From JACDAE01 sp034438015 (GTDB lineage Bacteria > Chloroflexota > Ktedonobacteria > Ktedonobacterales > Ktedonobacteraceae), in the NCBI GenBank assembly GCA_034438015.1, contig DAOTTD010000190.1, positions 16,269-80,268 on the forward strand: 64,000 nt of DNA, in the 5' to 3' direction. Below, piece after piece: positions 43,362-52,120 of the stretch; within the stretch, counting starts at the first letter, position 1; every line of letters starts with the position of its first letter. The notes beneath the pieces were generated by a model, which was not told the DNA's origin, did not search any database, and saw nothing but the letters and a program-made list of their open reading frames with translations. The position numbers and the translations under genes were made by a program.

Positions 43362-45473
43362 ATGGCCAAAGAAGAAGTCCTGCCCTCCGAAGCACAGATC
43401 GCCGTTCACTGGCGGGAGGAGGAATACTATCAACCCCCTCCAAGGTTTATTGGACAGGCAAATGCAAGCGATCCGAGTATCTTTGAACGGTTCAAGGAGG
43501 AGTACTTTCCTGAGTGCTTCAAGGAATATGCAGATCTGCTCACCTGGGACCTCTATTGGCACACGACGCTAGACACGAGCAACCCGCCGTTTTGGAAGTG
43601 GTTCGTCGGCGGTCGGCTCAATGCTTGTTACAACTGCGTCGATCGCCACCTGGCGGCCAGTCGCAACAAGGCTGCTTTGATCTGGGTGCCCGAGCCGGAA
43701 ACAGAAGATGCCAAAGCGATCACGTATCAGGAACTTTACATCAGGGTGAACGAGTTCGCCGCACTTCTCCGAGATTTTTGCGGGGTCAAGACTGGCGACC
43801 GCATCACCTTCCACTTACCCATGGTCCCTGAGTTGCCAGTTTCCATGCTTGCCTGTGCGCGCCTTGGCGTCATCCATTCTGAGGTTTTTGGTGGATTCAG
43901 CGGGGTGGCGTGCGGAGACCGGATTGCCGACTCGGGAAGTCGCATCCTGGTGACAATAGACGGCTACTACCGCAATGGAGAGTTGATCGACCACAAGGCC
44001 AAAGCCGATGAGGCGGTGGAAGCGGCTCGTGAACGCGGCGTCGAAGTTGAGAAAGTATTGGTCTGGCGACGTTATCCTGGTCATTACGCATCAAAGAGCC
44101 CAATGATCGCTGGTCGGGATTTTTTCGTCGACGAACTGTTGAAGGACTACCGCAGGAAAGTCGTCGAGCCGGTTTCCTTGCCTGCTGAGGCCCCACTGTT
44201 TCTCATGTACACAAGTGGCACGACAGGTCGACCCAAGGGATGCCAGCACAGCACAGGCGGATACCTTGCTTACGTCGCTGGCACATCAAAGTACTACCAG
44301 GATATCCACCCTGAGGACACGTACTGGTGCTTCGCCGACATCGGGTGGATAACCGGGCACTCCTACATCGTCTACGGTCCATTGGCGCTTGGGACGACGA
44401 GTGTTATGTACGAGGGCGTGCCGCTGTATCCCGATCCCGGCCGTCCCTGGCGGATCGCCGAACAACTCGGGGTGACTATCTTCCACACCGCTCCTACGAC
44501 GATTCGCATGTTGCGCAAGGTCGGTCCCGACGAGCCGGAGAAATATCACTACCATTTCAAGCACATGACAACCGTGGGAGAGCCGATTGAGCCGGATGTC
44601 TGGCGCTGGTATTACAACGTCGTCGGAAAAGGCGAAGCGGTCATCGTCGACACCTGGTGGCAGACCGAGAACGGTGGCTTCCTGTGCAGCACCCTGCCTG
44701 CCCTACAGCCGATGAAGCCTGGCAGCTGTGGCCCGGGAGTCCTTGGGATCTACCCCGCGATCTACGATGAAAAACGCGATTTGGTCGAGGCCGGAAGCGG
44801 ACGGGCCGGCAACATTTGCATCCGCAACCCATGGCCAGGCATCTTTCAGACGATCTGGGGCCAGCCGGAGCGATTTGTGGAGATCTACTATGAGAAGTAC
44901 TGCCGCAACAAGGAGAGTAAAGATTGGCATGACTGGCCGTACTTCGCTGGTGACGGCGCGGTTCTGGCAGCCGACGGCTATTTTCGCATCCTTGGCCGGG
45001 TCGACGACGTGATCAATGTGGCCGGGCACCGACTGGGAACGAAAGAGATTGAGTCGGCGTGCCTCACCGTCGAAGAGATTGCCGAGGCCGCCGCAGTGCC
45101 GCTGATGGACGAGCTCCGTGGCCGGGTCGTTGAGGTGTACGTTGCACTGAAGCCGGGGGTCAATCCGAGTAAAGGCATTGAAGAGAAGGTGGCCCATGCG
45201 ATTGAGACTCAGATCGGGAAGATCGCGAGACCGAAGAATATCTGGATCGTTGCGGATATGCCCAAGACTCGCTCTGGCAAGATCATGCGTAGGGTCCTTG
45301 CTTCGATCGCCAACTTCGCCGATGTTGGGGACACAACGACGCTTGCGAACCCGGAGATCGTAGAGAGCGTACGCCATTACTCCCAGAGCGAGAAGCTTGC
45401 ACGTGGCGAGCTTCCACGCGTACTCTCGCAAGAAGAGATGGAGGAGATCAAGAGGTTTGGGAGCACTGAGTAA
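43362..45473 (+). CDS. acs: Acetyl-CoA synthetase-type acyl-CoA ligase
   Basis: The 703-residue ANL enzyme activates acetate (or propionate) via acyl-AMP. It shows the ACS N-terminal domain, VFGGFSGVACGDRI, P-loop MYTSGTTGRPKGCQHSTGGY (about 283-302), DIGWITGHSYIVYGPL, DTWWQTENGG, and the C-terminal PKTRSGKIMRR in which the Lys is the usual acetylation site. The start at ATG 43362 has GCAGGAGGAG upstream. It is longer than E. coli Acs (652) by extra N-terminal and internal residues. Acyl preference is not proven by sequence. Confidence 0.92.
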   Translation: MAKEEVLPSEAQIAVHWREEEYYQPPPRFIGQANASDPSIFERFKEEYFPECFKEYADLLTWDLYWHTTLDTSNPPFWKWFVGGRLNACYNCVDRHLAASRNKAALIWVPEPETEDAKAITYQELYIRVNEFAALLRDFCGVKTGDRITFHLPMVPELPVSMLACARLGVIHSEVFGGFSGVACGDRIADSGSRILVTIDGYYRNGELIDHKAKADEAVEAARERGVEVEKVLVWRRYPGHYASKSPMIAGRDFFVDELLKDYRRKVVEPVSLPAEAPLFLMYTSGTTGRPKGCQHSTGGYLAYVAGTSKYYQDIHPEDTYWCFADIGWITGHSYIVYGPLALGTTSVMYEGVPLYPDPGRPWRIAEQLGVTIFHTAPTTIRMLRKVGPDEPEKYHYHFKHMTTVGEPIEPDVWRWYYNVVGKGEAVIVDTWWQTENGGFLCSTLPALQPMKPGSCGPGVLGIYPAIYDEKRDLVEAGSGRAGNICIRNPWPGIFQTIWGQPERFVEIYYEKYCRNKESKDWHDWPYFAGDGAVLAADGYFRILGRVDDVINVAGHRLGTKEIESACLTVEEIAEAAAVPLMDELRGRVVEVYVALKPGVNPSKGIEEKVAHAIETQIGKIARPKNIWIVADMPKTRSGKIMRRVLASIANFADVGDTTTLANPEIVESVRHYSQSEKLARGELPRVLSQEEMEEIKRFGSTE

Positions 45474-45499
45474 GCTCCTTATGCTCCGTACGCTCCTTA

Positions 45500-45735
45500 T
45501 TCGGTCGGAAACGAGGCTTCGCCTCTAGCTAACGCTCATCCGACCGAGCGGAAGTATTCAGTGGCAAACGACGCTTCGCGTCTAGTGCTTCGGCGCTCCT
45601 GACTCAGCCGCCAACGCCGCATGCGCGGCTACTGCTCCGCAGTCAGGCGGCTGAGCAGAATCACTCATGCCACTGAGCGGAAGTATGCAGTGAGAAACGA
45701 GACGCGCGTCTCTAGCTCATCGCTCATCAGAGGCC
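45500..45735. repeat. Field of nested hairpins (family D)
   Basis: Three related units share AAACGA + small hairpin + TAG + ... + CGCTCAT and GAGCGGAAGTAT. Unit 1: TCGGTCGG (45501-45508) with CCGACCGA (45540-45547), inner GAGGC-ttc-GCCTC. Unit 2: TCAGTGG (45558-45564) with CCACTGA (45670-45676), inner GACGC-ttc-GCGTC, into which CTCAGCCGCC (45603-45612)/GGCGGCTGAG (45646-45655) with GCCGC-atgc-GCGGC is nested. Unit 3: GAGACGC-GCGTCTC. No coding potential is seen. Confidence 0.7.
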
Positions 45736-45810
45736 ATGGAGACAAACGACCGATGAAGCTGCATGCGTGCTGCCGAAGAGAATGCTGGAGGCGGGATATA
45801 AGTTCCAATA

Positions 45811-45859
45811 TCCCACTAACTCTTGAGGAGGTCGGTCAGCGCCTCAAGAGTTAGTGGGA
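45811..45859. terminator. Strong 18-bp hairpin between convergent genes
   Basis: TCCCACTAACTCTTGAGG (45811-45828) pairs perfectly with 45842-45859 across a 13-base loop. It overlaps the stop codon of the small gene on the reverse strand. The flanking T-tract is weak on both sides. Confidence 0.55.
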
Positions 45860-46069
45860 CCTTTGCCGCGCACTCCGCTTCACTTCAAGTAATGGCAGGC
45901 CCAGGTCGCGAATCTTGAGCAGCACACCGTACAGCGCAGCCTGGTCGACGAGCGGGCCTGAGAGGAGCGTCTCATCATCGGCGCTATGTGTGATCGCCAG
46001 GTCATCGAACCAGCTTGATCGCTCTGGATCGAGCTGGCCCTGCACGAGAATCTGATAGATCTCTGTCAT
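45851..46069 (-). CDS. Small uncharacterised soluble protein
   Basis: The 72-residue product (MTEIYQILVQGQLDPERSSW...) reads like a compact alpha/beta domain with an acidic middle and basic tail. Its ATG overlaps the stop of the 2TM gene by four bases (ATGA), so it is translationally coupled. I do not recognise a family, although the motif SWFDDLAITHSADDETLLSG looks conserved in character. It may act on or with the membrane partner. Confidence 0.75.
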   Translation of the reverse strand: MTEIYQILVQGQLDPERSSWFDDLAITHSADDETLLSGPLVDQAALYGVLLKIRDLGLPLLEVKRSARQRSH

Positions 46070-46338
46070 GGCTGGATGCTACCTCGCTCTCTGTTCAATG
46101 CGCTCCGCACATCTTCGTCGGTGATCTGGCCACGTATCACCACATTGAAGTGCTGTGCGCTCAGGCCGAAACCCCAGATGAGCAAAGGATAGATGGGCCA
46201 GAAAAAGCCTTTGCCCCGCATTGCCCATATAGCGACGAAAACAATATTTCCGATCACATAGGCAAACACATGAGCACTAAAGTCACGCCAACGCTGAATC
46301 TGCGTGGCCGTTTGCAGGTAGTTGTCATCTAGTTTCAT
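46066..46338 (-). CDS. 2TM-domain small membrane protein
   Basis: Starting from ATG 46338 with GGAGG upstream gives 90 residues. Residues 15-75 match the bacterial '2TM' domain layout: RWRDFSAHVFAYVIGNIVFV, a short loop, FFWPIYPLLIWGFGLSAQHF. The tail contains DEDVRSALNRERG. 2TM domains are often attached to histidine kinases or LytTR regulators; here the domain stands alone in an operon with a 72-residue partner, downstream of a LuxR-type regulator. Confidence 0.85.
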   Translation of the reverse strand: MKLDDNYLQTATQIQRWRDFSAHVFAYVIGNIVFVAIWAMRGKGFFWPIYPLLIWGFGLSAQHFNVVIRGQITDEDVRSALNRERGSIQP

Positions 46339-46493
46339 AATAGCCTCCATATGTATGGGAAAAATTCGCTTACACGCATTTCCTGTTTGTAGGCGTAGTG
46401 TACCCTGAAATAGGAGAGAACGCATCTTCCGAAAGGGAGATTTCTTGCCTGAAGGTAAGAAGGAGTCCTCTCCCAAAAAGAGGAAAAGCCTGC

Positions 46494-49175
46494 CTACAGG
46501 AGCCCTGCTTCCCGCGCGCGTGCGACCGCCTGTGTGCGGCTGTGGACGCCGAGCTTCCCGTAGATGCTCTTGATATGCGTCTTAATCGTTCCTACGGTGA
46601 CGACCAGTTGCGCCGCCATCTCCGCATTCGAGAGGCCAGCGGCGAGCAGTTCCAGCACGTCCTGCTCACGTGTGCTGAGCGGCTCGATCAGGGGGGAAGC
46701 GTTCGTTGTTCTCTGGTCTGTATCCTCGTGATCCGTGACTGGTTCCGTTAATGGGAAGGCGGCGAGTAGCCGCTGTATATATGCTTCTAACGAACTCTTT
46801 TCTATGCGAGAAGGCTGTCGTGCGGAGGATTTCAGCCATGCTGCGAGCAGGTCGCGCATGGGAGCGCCTTCGTCGACGAAGACGCGTATATATCCCTCCG
46901 GCTCCGCGAGTGCCAGCACGCGATCCAGGACGCGCGTAGCCTGTTCGGATCGTTCCGCTTGCCAGTGAGCAAGTGCAAGCAGCGCCAGGACGGATATGAC
47001 GTTGCCTTCACGCCCCGCTGCTTCATCCGCCGCGTGCATGCGCTCTAACAGCTCCACCGCTTCCCCAGTTCTGTGCCGTGCGAGATGCAGCCGTGCCAGC
47101 ATTAGATAGGCGACCTCATGTTCGTATGCTGGCACGGCGCTCGCAGCGATAGTCTTCGCGCTCCATTGTTCGGCCTGGGCGAGATCGTCTCGTGCCAGTG
47201 CCAGCCGTGCCCGGAATGCGTGCACGTGTTCAAGGGCATGGTGATCTCCCAGTTGTTGCGCCGCCCGCTCGGCCTTAGCGAGGACTTCAAGCGCATCCTC
47301 CATCTCTCCGCGCACCCAGAGTACCTGCGCGGCAAGCAGGTAGATGGGCGCCATGTAGATCCCCTGACCGGCCTGCTCTCCCAGCTTTACGCCCTGCCGA
47401 ACGGCCTGCTCCGCCATGTCGAGCTCGTTCCATTCGCAATAGAGGCCGCCCAGTCTGCTCTGCGCCCAACTGCTGTGGATGCTCTGACGCCCGTTTAAAC
47501 TGCTCATCACCTCCTGGCTGATTGCGGCGGCGTGATGCAGCCTGCCCTGCACGATCTCGGCATCCGCGAGGAAATTCATCGCGTAGAGCGTGCTATACAG
47601 GTGGCACTTCTGGCACAGGGCACGCGCCTCGTTGAGCTGGCGAGACGCTTCCCGCACCTCGCCGAGCAGGAAGGCACTGCCGCCGAGATAGACGGCGCAG
47701 TTGCAGCGGTTCACAAGATCATCTTCAGGCAGGAGAGCGAGTGCTCGTTGCGTATAGTCACGTGCACGCTGAGCATCGCTCAGCACCAGTGCCACGCTGG
47801 TGCGGAACGTATACACCTCGCTCAGCCCGCGTGTATTCCCCTCGGCCTGCCAGGTGTGCTCGGCGGCGGCCAGCGGACGTTCGCAAGACGCCAGCTCACC
47901 GACATACATAAACGCCCAGGCGTACAGGAGACAGAGAGATGGACGGGCGTAGAGTACCTCCTCGGGGAGCGCCTGTAGCCAGCGCCGCACGGTGGCGTGC
48001 GTGCCACGATTGAACATCGGGTACAGAATTGGCTCGATCAACGTCGCCGCCCGCTCGTAGTCGCGCGCGGCGAAGGCGTGGTCGACGGCCTCGGGAAGCA
48101 GTCCTTGCTGTTCGAACCACAGGCTGGCCCGCGTGTGAAGGGTGGGCAGCAGGTCAGCATACGTCCGGGAAAGGCGAAAGCGCAGCGCCTCCGCGAAGAG
48201 ATGGTGATAGCGATACCAGCGCCGCTCATCATCTAAAGGAAGCAGGAAGAGGTTAGCCTGCTCAAGCCTCTCCAGCGTGGCCTGCCCGCTCTGTTGTTCC
48301 GTGACGGCATCGCAGAGGGAGCCATTCAGGCGTTCGAGTATCGAGGTCTGCAGCAGAAACATACGCGTGTGCTCGGCTTGCTGCCGTAGCACCTCTTCCG
48401 TCAGATAGTCCACGATATAGCGATGGCTGCCTGCGAAGGCCGCGACGAAACTTGCGGCATCGTCTCTTCCCTGCATGGAGAGCGCCGCCAGTTGCAATCC
48501 GGCGATCCATCCTTCTGTACGCGCCTCCAGGGCCGCGACCTCGCCTGCCGTCAGACGCAGGTCCATGACATCTCTGAGAAAAGTCGCTGCCTCCTCAAAA
48601 GTGAAGCGCAGATCATCGATGCGCAGCTCCACCAGTTGGTGACGCGCGCGCAGTCGCGCGAGGGTCAGGGGCGGATCAACGCGACTGGCGATGATAACGT
48701 GAAACTGTGGCGGCAGGTGATCGAGTAGAAAGGTCATGGCGCGCTGAATTGGGAGCGCGTCGATGACGTGATAATCGTCGAGCGCCAGCACGATATCCTG
48801 TGGCAGCGTTCCCAGCGCATTCAGTAGTGTCGCAAGCACCGCCTCAATCGACTGCTCGGACTGGAGCAGAGACAGTGGCGCCTGGCCGATACCCGGCTGA
48901 ACAGTATCCAGGGCCGCGAGCACGTACATCCAGAACTGGGCCGGATCGTTATCGCTGCTATCGAGCGAGAGCCAGGCGACCGGCTGCTGGCGCGCCCAGG
49001 CGCTCAAGAGCAGCGTTTTGCCGAAGCCAGCCGGAGCTGCCAGGAGCGTAAGAGGCTGCTCCTTAGCCTCTGCCAGCTTCTCGAACAGCCGTGGACGCGC
49101 AACGTAACCCGAGCGTACGGGCGGGATAGTTAGCTTTGTTGTCAGGAGCAAGGAAGCGCTGCTGGGTTGTTCCAT
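46494..49175 (-). CDS. MalT-like LuxR-family ATP-dependent regulator (LAL type)
   Basis: The 893-residue protein has a P-loop AAPAGFGKT (about 44-52) starting a STAND NTPase module (40-330), a TPR-like superhelical sensor (about 340-790), and a C-terminal LuxR HTH (about 828-890: LSTREQDVLELLAAGLSNAE...VTVGTIKTHIKSIYGKLGVHSRTQAV). Such regulators bind ATP and an inducer, then activate promoters as oligomers. The target is unknown; the coupled 2TM pair lies 155 bases downstream on the same strand. Confidence 0.92.
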   Translation of the reverse strand: MEQPSSASLLLTTKLTIPPVRSGYVARPRLFEKLAEAKEQPLTLLAAPAGFGKTLLLSAWARQQPVAWLSLDSSDNDPAQFWMYVLAALDTVQPGIGQAPLSLLQSEQSIEAVLATLLNALGTLPQDIVLALDDYHVIDALPIQRAMTFLLDHLPPQFHVIIASRVDPPLTLARLRARHQLVELRIDDLRFTFEEAATFLRDVMDLRLTAGEVAALEARTEGWIAGLQLAALSMQGRDDAASFVAAFAGSHRYIVDYLTEEVLRQQAEHTRMFLLQTSILERLNGSLCDAVTEQQSGQATLERLEQANLFLLPLDDERRWYRYHHLFAEALRFRLSRTYADLLPTLHTRASLWFEQQGLLPEAVDHAFAARDYERAATLIEPILYPMFNRGTHATVRRWLQALPEEVLYARPSLCLLYAWAFMYVGELASCERPLAAAEHTWQAEGNTRGLSEVYTFRTSVALVLSDAQRARDYTQRALALLPEDDLVNRCNCAVYLGGSAFLLGEVREASRQLNEARALCQKCHLYSTLYAMNFLADAEIVQGRLHHAAAISQEVMSSLNGRQSIHSSWAQSRLGGLYCEWNELDMAEQAVRQGVKLGEQAGQGIYMAPIYLLAAQVLWVRGEMEDALEVLAKAERAAQQLGDHHALEHVHAFRARLALARDDLAQAEQWSAKTIAASAVPAYEHEVAYLMLARLHLARHRTGEAVELLERMHAADEAAGREGNVISVLALLALAHWQAERSEQATRVLDRVLALAEPEGYIRVFVDEGAPMRDLLAAWLKSSARQPSRIEKSSLEAYIQRLLAAFPLTEPVTDHEDTDQRTTNASPLIEPLSTREQDVLELLAAGLSNAEMAAQLVVTVGTIKTHIKSIYGKLGVHSRTQAVARAREAGLL

Positions 49176-49269
49176 ATCTTTCTCTCTTGAGAAGGGATCT
49201 TATCTTCTTTCTATCTCATCCACGCTCATTTATGCATCCATCATTATATCTCACTGTGTTTTGGCACAA

Positions 49270-49312
49270 CAAAGGCGAGTCGCGCCGCGCCGCAGGCGCT
49301 GAGGGGTCAGAA
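49270..49312. repeat. Fragment of a family A element
   Basis: On the reverse strand it retains CTGACCCCTCAGCGCC-tgc-GGCGC, the left stem and first hairpin of family A; the core and the right half are absent. Confidence 0.45.
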
Positions 49313-49485
49313 AAGAGAGCAGCACGCCTCCCCCTTTTGGGAGAGCCGTTGTGAGCAACGCGTAGAACGAGAAATCTTCCCTTTGGAAGATGTACATTTC
49401 TCTGCTACACTATATACTACGATCACAGGCAAATACGACCTGGATGAAAACAAGATTTGACATTTCTATTCATGGAGGACTCATC

Positions 49486-50073
49486 ATGCAAGCAGCAACT
49501 ATAAAGAAAACAGCGCTTCCCGAATTGTGGTTTCGTTTACCGGTGCGCTCCGGCGTGCTCGTTCAACTAGCGGGCCTACTGGTCGGGGCGGCGCTATTAT
49601 TCGTGGCAGCACATCTGCAGGCGATTGACGGTATACGTATCGCCCTGATGCTGTTTGGCTGGCTCGTCATATACATCTGCTGTCACGCCGTCGCGCACTG
49701 GGCGGTGGGGCGGCTGGTCGGCATCCATTTCCGTGGCTTCGGTGTGCGCGGCACGGATCACCCGGAGAACTACCCACCGGTGCTGCGACAGATCATGAGC
49801 TGCATCCCCTTCTTCACTGCCATGACCGAGAAGGGCAGTATGCGGCAGGCCAGCCCGATCGCAAAGGCGCTGATGTTCGGCGCGGGCGAGACCTCGACCA
49901 ATCTCTGCTCGCTGCTGGCCGCCGGATACGCCTGGCTCAGCGGCATACCGGGCGGGTTCACCCTGTTCGTCATCGTCGTCGGCTGGGATATCGTATCTAC
50001 TATCGTCGTCTCCATTATTCCGCGCGGCGATTATGCCAAAGCTATCAAAGCGCTGCGGCAAGCTGCCCGTTGA
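49486..50073 (+). CDS. Multi-helix membrane protein of unknown function
   Basis: The start is ATG 49486 behind GGAGG. The 195-residue protein has four to five hydrophobic helices (about 20-40, 48-72, 128-145, 150-172). The second helix carries CHAVAHWAVGR, reminiscent of the first zinc motif of membrane proteases but lacking the glutamate of HExxH, so I do not call it a protease. FRGFGVRGTDHPENYPPVLR is a conserved-looking cytosolic loop. It has a neighbouring broken enoyl-CoA hydratase gene on the opposite strand. Confidence 0.75.
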   Translation: MQAATIKKTALPELWFRLPVRSGVLVQLAGLLVGAALLFVAAHLQAIDGIRIALMLFGWLVIYICCHAVAHWAVGRLVGIHFRGFGVRGTDHPENYPPVLRQIMSCIPFFTAMTEKGSMRQASPIAKALMFGAGETSTNLCSLLAAGYAWLSGIPGGFTLFVIVVGWDIVSTIVVSIIPRGDYAKAIKALRQAAR

Positions 50074-50124
50074 GGAAAAATGACGCGCAAACACCCGGCT
50101 CAAACCGGGTGTTTGCCCATCGTG

Positions 50125-50511
50125 CTACTTTCCCTTCCACTGCGGCTTGCGCTTCTCGGCGAACGCCTTTGGTCCCTCGATAAAGTCCTCCGAGGCGAGC
50201 AGGCGTCCCATCAGAGGCCGGTCCCGCTGCATAGCCTCGTCGATGGGCAGGCCCAGACCGGAGAGCGCGGCCTCTTTGGTGAGCCGCACGCTCAGAGGTG
50301 AGCATTCCAGGATCTCGTTGGCCCAGCGATCGGCTGCCGTCAGTAGTTCCGCGCCGGGAACGACCTCGTTGACCAATCCGAGGCGATACGCCTCTTGCGC
50401 GCTAATCGGCTTGCCGGTGAGCAGCATCCCCATCGCCGGTTTGAGCGGGATCTGCTGCGGCAGGCGGTGCACACCGCCGGCTCCGGCGATGAGGCCCAAT
50501 ATAGTGCGAAT
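50125..50511 (-). pseudogene. 5'-truncated enoyl-CoA hydratase/isomerase
   Basis: The frame (about 128 codons, preceded by a TGA at 50512-50514) reads LGLIAGAGGVHRLPQQIPLK, MLLTGKPISAQEAYRLGLVN, and ends FAEKRKPQWKGK, the normal C-terminal half of crotonase-family enzymes. The N-terminal half containing the oxyanion-hole and first catalytic residues is absent. Sequence upstream of about 50505 switches to AT-rich DNA. It should be inactive. Confidence 0.85.
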
Positions 50512-50834
50512 TCATTATAAACAATAGATATGTTTCCTGCACTATTCTCACCAGTAACCCTATACACCGCAACAGGGACCCAAAAATAGTGTGTTCTCAT
50601 GATGTCTTTTCTTGTATAAGATCTTATACTAAAGCCAGCGTTCCATAGAATAGCATTCTTGAACGTATTGCGAGGTCTGTACTGCGGTACTGCGGTACTT
50701 TTGTACTTTGCACCTTTGCTTTCTCTCTAACACATTATTCATAAGGATGGAGAGAAAATAGAGTATCGTGTCTGGTTCCCATTCCTGTCTGATCGATCAG
50801 GAGGTGCCAGCCCATAGAATAGAAAGGTATAAAT
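50512..50834. other. AT-rich gap beyond the hydratase remnant
   Basis: About 320 bases, clearly AT-richer than the surroundings, with no gene recognised. A direct repeat GTACTGCGGTACTGCGGTAC lies at 50679-50698. The breakpoint in the hydratase lies at its left edge. Confidence 0.4.
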
Positions 50835-51080
50835 ATGTCTAAAAATGTATCCGCTTTGTCCGAACAACAAGAAGAGCACAACGAAGCAATGAGCGACGAT
50901 ACCCTGCTTACCGTTGGTGAGGTGGCACGGCGTCTACGCGTGGATACAACGACGGTGAGACGCTGGATCGTCTCCGGGGCGTTGGCGGCTGTGGTCCTGC
51001 CTCATCACGGCAAACGCCAGGGGTATCGGGTGCGGCAGAGCATAGTCGATGGCATCTTGCAGTCGCCTACCTCGCGCTAA
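50835..51080 (+). CDS. Small helix-turn-helix (excisionase/MerR-like) protein
   Basis: The 81-residue protein has a disordered N-terminus (1-23) and an HTH_17-type domain (LLTVGEVARRLRVDTTTVRRWIVSG, about 26-50) with a wing KRQGYRVRQ. This fold is used by phage excisionases and small DNA-binding adaptors. It is 48 bases upstream of an SDR gene on the same strand. No integrase is nearby, so an excision function is not supported. Confidence 0.85.
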   Translation: MSKNVSALSEQQEEHNEAMSDDTLLTVGEVARRLRVDTTTVRRWIVSGALAAVVLPHHGKRQGYRVRQSIVDGILQSPTSR

Positions 51081-51128
51081 GTTAGTGAAATTGCACTAAA
51101 GAGGATTTTGTGAGGAGGGAGATACGGC

Positions 51129-51905
51129 ATGACCACTCAACAGGCTCCACGACGACTGGCGATTGTGACAGGGGCAAGTCGCAGCGTGGGTATTGGAGCC
51201 GCTACCTGTCGAGCATTGGCGCAGGCAGGCGTTGATATCTTTTTCACGCATTGGAGCCCCTATGATCGTCAGATGCCCTGGGGAGCGGAAGAAGACGAAC
51301 CGGTGCGCTTGCAAAAAGAACTCCAGGCGCTGGGGGTGCGCTGTGAACACCTGATGGTCGATCTGGGAGTGCCAGATGCTCCACAACACATTATAGAGAC
51401 GGCTCAAGCGCTCCTGGAACCGGTCTCCATCCTGATCAACAACGCCACCCATGATGATACCGAGGCTCCCTTTGACCGGTTGGATGCCGCGACATTAGAT
51501 GCTTATTATGCCGTGAATATGCGCGGAACCATGCTGCTGAGTGTCGAGTTTGCGCGCCGTTTTGCACTGCCGTCGGGTGGACGGATCATCAATCTGACTT
51601 CAGGGCAGGGACGGGGTGCGATGCCAGGCAAGTTAGCGTACGTCGCCACAAAGGGAGCGATTGAGGCATTTACGGTCACGCTGGCGGTAGAAGTGGCCCC
51701 GCGCGGGATCACGGTGAACGCGGTCGATCCTGGCCCCACCGATACTGGATGGATGAGCGAAGAGGTGAAACGAGCGCTCCTGCCGCGCTTTCCTATGGGA
51801 CGGATAGGATTGCCGGAGGATGCCGCTCGTCTCATCGCCTTTCTGGCCAGTGAAGACGCCGGCTGGGTAACAGGCCAGATTATTCGCTCGACCGGTGGGT
51901 TCTGA
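51129..51905 (+). CDS. Short-chain dehydrogenase/reductase
   Basis: The 258-residue enzyme has the Rossmann motif TGASRSVGIG (about residues 14-23, one residue longer than TGxxxGxG), NNATHD, catalytic Ser in INLTSGQGRG and YVATK (Tyr/Lys), followed by GITVNAVDPGPTDTGWM. It should reduce or oxidise an alcohol/ketone with NAD(P). A roughly 20-residue insertion (WSPYDRQMPWGAEEDE) after the second strand is unusual. GAGGAGGGAGA precedes the ATG. Substrate unknown. Confidence 0.93.
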   Translation: MTTQQAPRRLAIVTGASRSVGIGAATCRALAQAGVDIFFTHWSPYDRQMPWGAEEDEPVRLQKELQALGVRCEHLMVDLGVPDAPQHIIETAQALLEPVSILINNATHDDTEAPFDRLDAATLDAYYAVNMRGTMLLSVEFARRFALPSGGRIINLTSGQGRGAMPGKLAYVATKGAIEAFTVTLAVEVAPRGITVNAVDPGPTDTGWMSEEVKRALLPRFPMGRIGLPEDAARLIAFLASEDAGWVTGQIIRSTGGF

Positions 51906-51932
51906 CAGGCGTTAGTTACCTTATCTTGACGC

Positions 51933-51990
51933 CTTTGGGATCTGAAGAGTTACGCTTGCCTGGTTAAGAATCCTTAACCAGGCAAGCGTA
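51933..51990. repeat. Family A right-end fragment fused to an 18-bp hairpin
   Basis: GCCTTTGGGATCTGAAGAGT matches the right flank of family A with a deletion. It is followed by TACGCTTGCCTGGTTAAG (51951-51968) and its exact complement (51973-51990), loop aatc. It lies just after the SDR stop and may end its transcript; no T-tract is seen. Confidence 0.55.
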
Positions 51991-52120
51991 CAATCAACCA
52001 GCTTCCTACTTATCCTCAACCTGACATACACCAAAAAGAACTACTATGAAACATAGAGATACATATAGAAATATGTTGATAAACTATGAAACATTTTAGG
52101 ATCTGTCAGGAGAGAACTTA

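Noticed and set aside
45500..45735. CRISPR array
   Set aside because: Repeat units are unequal, nested and internally paired, with no constant-length spacers or cas genes.
49486..50073. M50-like membrane protease
   Set aside because: The putative motif is HAVAH without the catalytic glutamate, and no LDG motif follows.
50835..51080. Phage excisionase as evidence of a prophage
   Set aside because: The HTH fold is shared by many adaptors, and no integrase, attachment site or phage gene is nearby.
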